Assembly (NCBI GenBank): GCA_965277595.1
Contig: CBDIDH010000001.1
Span: forward strand, 2,232,001-2,296,000
Direction: 5' to 3'
Length of the DNA stretch: 64,000 bases
DNA from: CBDIDH01 sp965277595
Lineage (GTDB): Bacteria; Planctomycetota; Planctomycetia; Isosphaerales; Isosphaeraceae
This document shows positions 16,711 through 23,426 of this stretch, one piece after another. Within the stretch, counting starts at the first letter, position 1. The number at the start of each line of letters is the position of its first letter. The notes under the pieces were generated by a model that was not told where the DNA came from, ran no database searches, and saw only the letters and a list, made by a program, of their open reading frames with translations. The translations under genes and the position numbers were made by a program.

Positions 16711-18381
16711 GTGAGCGACGGCCTGAAGCGGGTGTTTGGTATCGACCTGGGAACGACGTACTCGGCCATCGCTTACGTGGATGAGCACGGCAAGCCGGTG
16801 ATCGTTCCCAACCAGGAGAGTGAGCGGATCACGCCGTCGGTCGTGCTCTTTGATGGCGAGAACGTGATTGTCGGCAACACCGCGAAGGAGTCGGCCAAGG
16901 TGGAGCCGCACCGCGTCGTCTCGCGGGCCAAGCAGCACATGGGAAACCCCAACTTCATCTTCGAAAACGAGGGGCAGGTCTATAGCGCGGAGGATATCTC
17001 GTCGTTCGTCCTTCGCAAGGTCGTCGGCGATGCCGAGATCGCGCTCGGGGGCGAGAAAATTACCGACGTGGTCATCACCTGCCCGGCCTATTTCGGAACG
17101 CCCGAACGCGAGGCGACGGCCAACGCGGGGCGGCTCGCCGGTCTGAATGTTCGCGCCATTCTCAATGAGCCGACGGCCGCCGCGATTGCCTACGGCCTGG
17201 AACAGGGTGACGACCAGACCGTGCTGGTTTATGACCTCGGCGGCGGCACCTTTGATGTGACGATGATCGAGATTCGCGACCGACTCATCCGGGTGATCTG
17301 CACGGGGGGCGATCATCGCCTGGGCGGAACCCTCTGGGACGAGGCGCTCGTCATGTCGCTCGCGGAGGATTTTCGGACACAGACGGGCGAGGAGTCCGAC
17401 CCGCTCGACGATCCCGAAGTCCTTAACGACCTCTTCTTGCAGGCGGAACGCGGCAAGAAAACGCTCAGCCAGCGCGACAAGGCCCCCTTTCGCGTCACGC
17501 ACGCCGGTAAACAGGCCCGCGTCGAGCTGGACCGGGTCAATTTCGAGGATCTGACCCGACACCTGCTCGACCGCACGGTCGAGCGGACCCGCGAAATGCT
17601 CGCCGACGCGAAGGTGAAGGGGCACGAGACCTTTGACAAGATCATTCTCGTCGGCGGAGCAACGCGGATGCCGCAGGTTCACGCCCGGCTCGTCGCCGAG
17701 TTTGGCAAGGAGCCCGAGTCGTACGACCCCGACGAGGCTGTCGCCAAAGGCGCGGCTCTGTACGGACTCAAGGAGTCGCTTCAGGACGAGGTCAAGGACA
17801 TCCTCACGCCAAGCGTTCCCGGCGCGACCGGCGAAGGGGGATCGCTCAACCTCGACGCCGTCTCCGAGGCGCAGGTTTCCGAGGCGCTCGATCACCTTGA
17901 ACAGCAACTCGGGTTCACCTTGACGGGTCCGGTTCGCGAACTCGTCAATACGCGGATCGTCAACGTCCTGAGCAAGAGTCTCGGCGTGATCGCCAAGGAT
18001 GCCGCGAATAAAGAGGTGGTTGTTTACCTCCTCCCGCGCAACGGCGAGGTGCCGATGGAGCACTCGACCGACTTCGGCACCGATTCCGCCAATCAGGCGG
18101 GGGTCGACATCCGGGTCATGGCCGGCGGCGAACGCGACAGCCGCGAACCGCTCGACTGCCAGGACGTCGGCACGGCGACCCTGAACCTCCCCGACGGTCT
18201 TCCTCCGCGGAGTCCGATCCGGGTCAAGTTCGCGATCAGCCGCGACGGCCGACTGAGCGTCACGGCCACCGACCTGACTGGCGGCGGATCGATCGACGTC
18301 GACTTTGAAACCGAGGCCGTGATGAGCAACGAACAGGTCGAGGCACGATCCTCGGCGCTAAGATTGCTGACGGTTTCCTGA
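16711..18381 (+). CDS. Hsp70-family chaperone without C-terminal lid
   Basis: A 556-residue DnaK-like protein, about 80 residues shorter than DnaK. The nucleotide-binding domain (1-370) carries phosphate loop GIDLGTTYS, connect motif NEPTAAAIAYG, phosphate 2 DLGGGTFDV and adenosine motif ILVGGATRMP. A substrate-binding beta-sandwich follows (about 415-540: LSKSLGVIAKD ... DGRLSVTATDLTGGG). Between them is a spacer of about 40 residues, and the alpha-helical lid and EEVD-like tail are missing. The GTG start at 16711 has AGGGAG at a proper distance. The linker is not the canonical DVLLLD, so coupling may differ from DnaK. It lies upstream of an Hsp70-VWA fusion, suggesting a dedicated chaperone pair, with the GrpE-like protein nearby as possible exchange factor (inference). 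Confidence 0.92.
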   Translation: MSDGLKRVFGIDLGTTYSAIAYVDEHGKPVIVPNQESERITPSVVLFDGENVIVGNTAKESAKVEPHRVVSRAKQHMGNPNFIFENEGQVYSAEDISSFVLRKVVGDAEIALGGEKITDVVITCPAYFGTPEREATANAGRLAGLNVRAILNEPTAAAIAYGLEQGDDQTVLVYDLGGGTFDVTMIEIRDRLIRVICTGGDHRLGGTLWDEALVMSLAEDFRTQTGEESDPLDDPEVLNDLFLQAERGKKTLSQRDKAPFRVTHAGKQARVELDRVNFEDLTRHLLDRTVERTREMLADAKVKGHETFDKIILVGGATRMPQVHARLVAEFGKEPESYDPDEAVAKGAALYGLKESLQDEVKDILTPSVPGATGEGGSLNLDAVSEAQVSEALDHLEQQLGFTLTGPVRELVNTRIVNVLSKSLGVIAKDAANKEVVVYLLPRNGEVPMEHSTDFGTDSANQAGVDIRVMAGGERDSREPLDCQDVGTATLNLPDGLPPRSPIRVKFAISRDGRLSVTATDLTGGGSIDVDFETEAVMSNEQVEARSSALRLLTVS

Positions 18382-18404
18382 TCGGTACGGAGGCGAATCC
18401 GTTG

Positions 18405-18773
18405 ATGGTATCGCTCGACGAAACCTTGCTCGGTGAGATTGTTCGGCGTCTTGCCTCGGAATTTGATCCGGACAGGATGATCCTGTTCGGTTCGCGCGCC
18501 TGGGGCGCGCCGAACGAAGAGAGCGATGTTGATGTGCTTGTTATCGTTCCCGACGAAGACGCGCGACCGACGTTGAGAGCCGCGCGGGCCTATCGAGCCT
18601 TGCGTGGCCTTCTCGTCCCGATGGACGTTTTGATCAGGACTCGCGACGAGATGGCTCGTTTCGGGAGTGTTCCCGCCTCCCTCGAAGCGGAGATTCTGGA
18701 ACGAGGTAAGGTCATTTATGGACGAGGCGAAGAAGGAACTGATCCGGGGCTGGCTCACCAAAGCGTCGCATGA
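18405..18773 (+). CDS. MNT-type nucleotidyltransferase (antitoxin-like)
   Basis: A 122-residue minimal nucleotidyltransferase. The catalytic motif GSRAWG followed by SDVDVLV matches the GSx10DxD pattern of the MNT family, with a further acidic position in PMDVLI. In MNT/HEPN toxin-antitoxin modules this protein AMPylates or otherwise neutralises the HEPN ribonuclease encoded next to it. The ATG at 18405 is preferred to the TTG one codon upstream. The HEPN frame begins inside this gene's 3' end at 18718, the usual overlap. Since the partner is truncated, this gene may be an orphan. It sits 24 bases after the Hsp70 gene on the same strand. Confidence 0.9.
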   Translation: MVSLDETLLGEIVRRLASEFDPDRMILFGSRAWGAPNEESDVDVLVIVPDEDARPTLRAARAYRALRGLLVPMDVLIRTRDEMARFGSVPASLEAEILERGKVIYGRGEEGTDPGLAHQSVA

Positions 18774-18993
18774 CCTGGCCGCGGCTCGAATCCTCGGGGC
18801 TGGTGACGCGGTGATTCTGGAGAGGAGAATTGCCAAGTTCCGATGGCCAATGACCAAAAAATTCAGCCATGCGATCATCGGCTCTCGTTCATTGGTCATC
18901 GAAATAACCGACAGGGTATTCCTCTCGCGATCATGGTCGGATACGAGGCATTTCGCCACGATGACACTGAATCCTGACCCTGGCTCTTTTTGA
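18718..18993 (+). pseudogene. HEPN-domain toxin gene, truncated by a palindromic repeat
   Basis: The frame begins MDEAKKELIRGWLTKASHD and matches the first helix of HEPN proteins (typical pattern W-x-x-K-A-x-x-D-L-x-x-A). Thirty-five native codons run to 18822. From 18823 the sequence is the repeat AGGAGAATTGCC..., and the frame reads on only as repeat-derived residues to a stop at 18993. The normal length is 110-140 residues, and the catalytic R-x4-6-H motif and the remaining helices are absent, so no active toxin can be made. No HEPN remainder is seen on the far side of the repeat, so a deletion accompanied or followed the insertion. Confidence 0.8.
18823..18902. repeat. Dispersed palindromic repeat, copy 4 (inside the HEPN gene)
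   Basis: Begins AGGAGAATTGCCAAGTTCC, then GATGGCC and AATGACC, a spacer, and a right arm with TTCATTG and GTCATCG. It is more degenerate on the right side than other copies; a weak terminus may reach about 18925. The left end coincides with the point where HEPN similarity stops. Confidence 0.8.
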
Positions 18994-19001
18994 GGTATGG
19001 G

Positions 19002-21107
19002 ATGTCCACGTTCGTCGGGATCGACCTGGGGACGACCAACTCGGTGGCGGCGACGCGGAACGCGTACGGGCGGCCGGAGGTGATCGCCAACCGCGACGGA
19101 CAGAACGTCACGCCGTCGGTCATTTACTTTGGTTCCGATCCCCCCGCCGTCGGTCAGGAAGCGAAGGAATGGGCGAGGCTCGGTAACGACGAGGTCGCCA
19201 GCTTCTTCAAGCCGCACATGGGAAGCCCGAACTATTCCCTTCGCTTTCACGGCGTTGACTTCACGGCCACCGACCTCTCGTCGCTCGTTCTCAGTCGGTT
19301 GAAGCAAGACGCCGAGGCGAAGCTCGGCCAGGTGGTCGACCGCGCGGTCATCACCGTCCCCGCCTACTTCGGCGACGCGCAACGCAAGGCGACGATCGAC
19401 GCCGGAACGCTCGCCGGGTTGAACGTCCTGAGGATCATCAATGAGCCGACCGCCGCGGCATTAGCCTATGGCCTGCAAAAGTCGGGCGTCGAGGAGACGG
19501 TTTTAATTTATGACCTCGGCGGCGGAACCTTTGACGTGACCGTCGCCCGGATCACGCCCGACGAGATCGCGGTTCTCGCGACGGCGGGAGACCACGACCT
19601 CGGCGGCAAGAACTGGGATGACCGGATCGCGACGTACCTTGCCGACAAGTTCGCCGCCGAGACCGGAATTGACCCGCTCGATGACCCGCTTGCCCTCAAT
19701 GAAGTCCTCGTGCGGAGTGAACAGGCGAAATGGGCACTCTCGGAACGTTCGGCGACGCGGGTGACTCTGCAACTCGGCCGCGAGCGCCGGTCGTATGAAT
19801 TGACCCGAACCGAGTTTGAGGGGATGACCTTTCCGTTGATGGATCGAACGCGGAGCCTCACCGAAGAGGCGCTGGAAGAATCGGGGTTATCGTGGGAAAA
19901 GCTGAGCGGCGTCTTGCTCGTCGGCGGTTCGACGCGGATGCCGATGGTTCGCGCCTTTGTCACGAAGATGGCGGGCGCGGCTCCAAGAGCGGGTGTGAAT
20001 GTCGATGAAGTCGTGGCGCTCGGCGCGGCGATCCAGGCGGCGGCCGAGGAAGGACAGGAGACCGGCGACGCACGGCCCCGGTTCACACTGAGCGGCCAGG
20101 CGATGCCGCCGCCGCCGCCCCAATTCACGATCGCCGGCGCAAGGCGGGTCAAGGACGTGATGTCGCACAGCCTGGGCGCCGTGGCTGTCAGCGAGGATCG
20201 GTCCGCCTATGTCAACGACATCGTGATCCGCCGGAACCTGCCGATTCCCGCCGAAAACACCCGTTCTTATCTTCACGAAACCCACGGCGGAGCCAACCCG
20301 AAGCTTGAAGTGTATTTGACGCAGGGCGAGAGCCGGGGGCCGCTCGATTGCACCGTGCTCGGCAAATATGTTTTTTCGGGAATCGAGGCGACGGCGAGCG
20401 AGGTGATGGTCGACGTCGGCATGTCGTACGACGTCAACGGCGTCGTTCAGGTTCAGGCCCTTCAGCGCGATACGGGAAAGAAGCTGGCGATGACCGTCGA
20501 GCCGGTTCCCGACGACCTTTCGTGGCTGGGACGACCTCCCGAATCGGGCGAGACCCGGACCGGGCCGGGACCGGTGACGGTTTATCTCCTCACGGACGTC
20601 TCGGCGAGCATGGCCGGTCAGCCCTTGATCGAGGCGCAGATGGCCGCGGGCGAGTTCCTGGAAAAGTGCGACTTCACCACCACGAAGGTCGGCCTGATCG
20701 CCTTTTCGGACATCGTGACCCTGATGGCCGAGGCGACCGACCATGCCCGACAGGTGCGCTCGGCCATCGGTCGCCTCGAAGCCGAGGGGACGACGAACCT
20801 GAGCGATGCCCTGATGCTCGCCCGCGACCGTCTCGGCGATGAGAGCCGGGCGCGTTACATCGTGATCTTGACCGATGGTTACCCAGACGCTCCCGAGGAT
20901 GCCGTCGAGCAGGCCGAGAAGACCCGAGCGGCCGGGATCGAGATCGTCGCCATCGGCACGGGAATGGCCGACCTTGACTATCTTCGAAGGCTTTCCAGCA
21001 CCGATGCCGGAACGATCTTCGCCGGTCAGGGAGAACTCGTCCGCACCTTCGGCCACATTGCCCGGGTCATTGCCGAAGGGGGCCGTTCGTTGCGGACATT
21101 CTCTTGA
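19002..21107 (+). CDS. Hsp70-VWA fusion protein
   Basis: A 701-residue protein that joins a complete Hsp70 ATPase and substrate-binding region (about 1-510) to a C-terminal VWA domain (about 520-695). The Hsp70 part shows GIDLGTTNS, VITVPAYFGDAQRKAT, NEPTAAALAYG, DLGGGTFDV and LLVGGSTRMP. A proline-rich spacer (MPPPPPQF) precedes the beta-sandwich, and no helical lid is present. The VWA domain has an intact metal site: DVSAS at 532-536, then GTTNLSDAL and ILTDGYPDA. The ATG at 19002 has TGAGG six bases upstream. The fusion could deliver a chaperone ATPase to a metal-dependent protein partner, or use VWA to bind clients. The next gene starts within its stop codon (TTGA). Confidence 0.93.
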   Translation: MSTFVGIDLGTTNSVAATRNAYGRPEVIANRDGQNVTPSVIYFGSDPPAVGQEAKEWARLGNDEVASFFKPHMGSPNYSLRFHGVDFTATDLSSLVLSRLKQDAEAKLGQVVDRAVITVPAYFGDAQRKATIDAGTLAGLNVLRIINEPTAAALAYGLQKSGVEETVLIYDLGGGTFDVTVARITPDEIAVLATAGDHDLGGKNWDDRIATYLADKFAAETGIDPLDDPLALNEVLVRSEQAKWALSERSATRVTLQLGRERRSYELTRTEFEGMTFPLMDRTRSLTEEALEESGLSWEKLSGVLLVGGSTRMPMVRAFVTKMAGAAPRAGVNVDEVVALGAAIQAAAEEGQETGDARPRFTLSGQAMPPPPPQFTIAGARRVKDVMSHSLGAVAVSEDRSAYVNDIVIRRNLPIPAENTRSYLHETHGGANPKLEVYLTQGESRGPLDCTVLGKYVFSGIEATASEVMVDVGMSYDVNGVVQVQALQRDTGKKLAMTVEPVPDDLSWLGRPPESGETRTGPGPVTVYLLTDVSASMAGQPLIEAQMAAGEFLEKCDFTTTKVGLIAFSDIVTLMAEATDHARQVRSAIGRLEAEGTTNLSDALMLARDRLGDESRARYIVILTDGYPDAPEDAVEQAEKTRAAGIEIVAIGTGMADLDYLRRLSSTDAGTIFAGQGELVRTFGHIARVIAEGGRSLRTFS

Positions 21108-21964
21108 AAACGACGCTTGGCGGGAATGCCCGACAGGTCACGTCAATGGCCCTGGCCGGGGCGTCGGGCGCTGTCTTTGGTCTTTATCTTTATGTGGAAC
21201 TCGTTCACGCCCGGTCGGTTTACGTCCGCGATGCGCTCGCGGGAGTGGCCATTGGCGGGACCGTCGGCTATTTCCTGAACGCCTGCGGGCCGTTTCGCGA
21301 CGGGGCCTGGCTCAAGCTGGCGAGAGCCGCGACCTGGGGCGCCCTCGCGGGCGCTCTGGGTGGAGCGCTGGGACTGGTGCTCGGCGAGGTCGTCATCGGC
21401 TGGTTTCGTGGTGGCCTGGTCGGTCGAGCGGTCTCCTGGGCCATTCTCGGGGTGGGAATCGGCGTCAGTCAGGGCCTGGCGGAGCGTTCGCGGCAGCGCC
21501 TTGTTTATGGAATCCTCGGCGGGTTCGTGGGCGGTGGCGTGGGGGGTTATTGCTTCGAGGCGCTGCGGGTGGGACTCGGGAACCGCTATGATCTCAGCCA
21601 GGGGCTTGGCATGGCGATCCTCGGCGCCGGCCTGGGTGCCTCGCTCGCGCTGGTCGAACAGGTCTTGCGGCGGGCCTGGGTTCAGGTCCTTTCCGGTCGA
21701 CAGGAAGGGCGGACGTATCTCCTGGCGCGCGATCGGTCGACGCTGGGCCTGGACGAACGCGCCGACGTCGGTCTCTTCGCCGATCCGCTGATCGCGAGAC
21801 AACACGCCGAGATCGAGGCGACGTCGCGGGGTTACATCCTTCACGAGGTCGGCCCGAATGGTCGAACGAAGGTCAACGGCTCGGTCATCTCGGGTCAGAG
21901 TCCGTTGAAAGATGGTGACAGGATCATCCTCGGCAATACGCTCCTGGTCTTCCGACAGCGCTGA
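21104..21964 (+). CDS. Polytopic membrane protein with C-terminal FHA domain
   Basis: A 286-residue protein. The N-terminal two thirds are glycine-rich hydrophobic segments (about six helices or re-entrant loops, for example AGVAIGGTVGYFLNA and GALAGALGGALGLVLG). The last 90 residues form a forkhead-associated domain with the pattern RSTLGLDERADV, the R-x-H motif ARQHAEIE, GPNGRTKVNG and DGDRIILGNT. FHA domains bind phosphothreonine peptides, so the cytoplasmic tail may recruit a phosphorylated partner. The TTG at 21104 overlaps the stop of the Hsp70-VWA gene, implying coupling; an internal ATG at 21146 is an alternative start. The protein probably anchors the complex encoded by this cluster at the membrane (inference). 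Confidence 0.88.
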   Translation: MKTTLGGNARQVTSMALAGASGAVFGLYLYVELVHARSVYVRDALAGVAIGGTVGYFLNACGPFRDGAWLKLARAATWGALAGALGGALGLVLGEVVIGWFRGGLVGRAVSWAILGVGIGVSQGLAERSRQRLVYGILGGFVGGGVGGYCFEALRVGLGNRYDLSQGLGMAILGAGLGASLALVEQVLRRAWVQVLSGRQEGRTYLLARDRSTLGLDERADVGLFADPLIARQHAEIEATSRGYILHEVGPNGRTKVNGSVISGQSPLKDGDRIILGNTLLVFRQR

Positions 21965-21986
21965 ATTGGAGAAAGGAGCCGACATC

Positions 21987-23426
21987 GTGAGCCCGAGCGC
22001 CCAGACCTGGAGTTTCGAGATTGTTCGCGGTCGCGAGGTCGGCCGGATTTATCCCGTCGCGCCCGGACCGAACGTTCTTGGAAGTGCGCTCAAGGGGGAG
22101 CCTGGAATCGACCTCGGCGAGCAGGAACCCACCGGATCGCCCCGACGCATGGCCGCGAAACAGGCCAGGGCGGATCGCTCGCCGACCGGCCTGAGCCTTG
22201 TGGACCTCGACAGTCCCGGCGGCACCTTCGTGAACCGCCAACGCCTTCTTCCTGGACAGGCGCGACGTCTCGAACCGGGCGACCTGATCCAGCTCGGCGG
22301 CGTTCAGTTGAAGGTCGTCACCGAGTCCGAAACGCCGTCAAACGTCCCGAAACCGATCGCTCCCTCAACCGTGAACGGACAGCACGGGCCGCCGGCGAAA
22401 CCGTTTGTCGCGCAGACGTCGGGCGCGACCTGCCGGACCTGGGACGATTTCTTGACACTTTCCGCCAAGAGCTGGACCGACCTCCGCGTCGAGCTGCAAT
22501 CGGGCCGACTTGCCGCGTATCTGGAATCGATCGGGCGCATGGATCTCGTCCCGGCCACGGCCACGACGTCGACAAAATCGCCCGACGAGCGGCTCGACGA
22601 TTGGCTCGGCCGGCTTCCCGCGACAAGGCCGGCGCTGCCGGCGCTTGACGTGCATCCGGCTCTTCTCCGCGTCAAGGCGGTCGCGGGCGGTGGAATGACC
22701 CGGACCAAGATCGTGATCACGAACACCGGCTATCGGCTCTTGCGGGCGACGCTTCGTCTCGAACCGGCCGAGACAAAATGGGTCCACCTGGCAGGCGATT
22801 TCGCGGGAAAAACATTCACGGTTGCCGAGACGGTCGCCATCCCGATCGACGTGGAAACGCCGGAAACACTCGATGCGCCTCGCTTCGCCTTTCTCAACAT
22901 TGAGGGAAACGGCGGGAGTCGTCAGATCGAGATCCGGGTCGAGTTGCCTATCCAACCCGAGGCATTGCCCGAGACGGACGTCGGAGCGGCATCGGGAAGG
23001 ACCGTGGGCGACCTGCTTTCGCGCGTCGCGCCGGGGCGTCGCATCGTGGGGACGGTGCTGGGCATGGTCGGCCTGCGCGGGTTGATTGTCGCGGGAAACA
23101 TGGTCGCGGGATTCTTGAAGTTGGGCGACGGGTCAAGGCCGACCTTGGCGGGGAGCGCGGGGCTTCTCGCGGCTCTGGGTGCGCTGGCCGCCTGGGCCTT
23201 CGCCGCGAAAAAGGGAGAGTCGCGCGACGTGCCGCCCGCGATGTTCGCGGGGGCGATCGCCGGAGTTTTGATCGCGGCGGTGGGCCTGGCGATTTCGGGA
23301 GCGGTGGAGTCGTCAACCGGGGGGTTGGTCTGGAATTTTCTGGTCTGGATGACGCTTGGGGTTGTCGCCGGGCTGGCGACGCTCTGGGTCGTCCCTTTTG
23401 AAGCCAGGGAAGGGGCGAGACCATGA
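21987..23426 (+). CDS. FHA-like and membrane-domain protein
   Basis: A 479-residue protein. Residues 1-115 form an FHA-like fold (SFEIVRGREVGRIYPV, NVLGSAL, SPGGTFVNRQRLLPG, GDLIQLGGVQLKVV). The R-x-H position is replaced by AAKQARAD, so phosphothreonine binding is doubtful. A middle region (about 210-330) looks like an immunoglobulin-type beta domain (TRTKIVITNTGYRLLRATL). The C-terminus has about four membrane helices (AGSAGLLAALGALAAWAF onward). The GTG at 21987 is chosen because AAAGGAG lies eight bases upstream; the frame is open further up without support. Its stop overlaps the next start (ATGA). Confidence 0.85.
   Translation: MSPSAQTWSFEIVRGREVGRIYPVAPGPNVLGSALKGEPGIDLGEQEPTGSPRRMAAKQARADRSPTGLSLVDLDSPGGTFVNRQRLLPGQARRLEPGDLIQLGGVQLKVVTESETPSNVPKPIAPSTVNGQHGPPAKPFVAQTSGATCRTWDDFLTLSAKSWTDLRVELQSGRLAAYLESIGRMDLVPATATTSTKSPDERLDDWLGRLPATRPALPALDVHPALLRVKAVAGGGMTRTKIVITNTGYRLLRATLRLEPAETKWVHLAGDFAGKTFTVAETVAIPIDVETPETLDAPRFAFLNIEGNGGSRQIEIRVELPIQPEALPETDVGAASGRTVGDLLSRVAPGRRIVGTVLGMVGLRGLIVAGNMVAGFLKLGDGSRPTLAGSAGLLAALGALAAWAFAAKKGESRDVPPAMFAGAIAGVLIAAVGLAISGAVESSTGGLVWNFLVWMTLGVVAGLATLWVVPFEAREGARP

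Noticed and set aside
16630..18063. A 477-codon minus-strand frame opposite the Hsp70 gene
   Set aside because: The plus strand carries all Hsp70 motifs; the antisense of Hsp70 genes is a known source of false long frames.
18093..19382. A 429-codon minus-strand frame spanning the ends of two Hsp70 genes and the MNT gene
   Set aside because: It runs through three real genes and a repeat; no domain and no ribosome-binding site.
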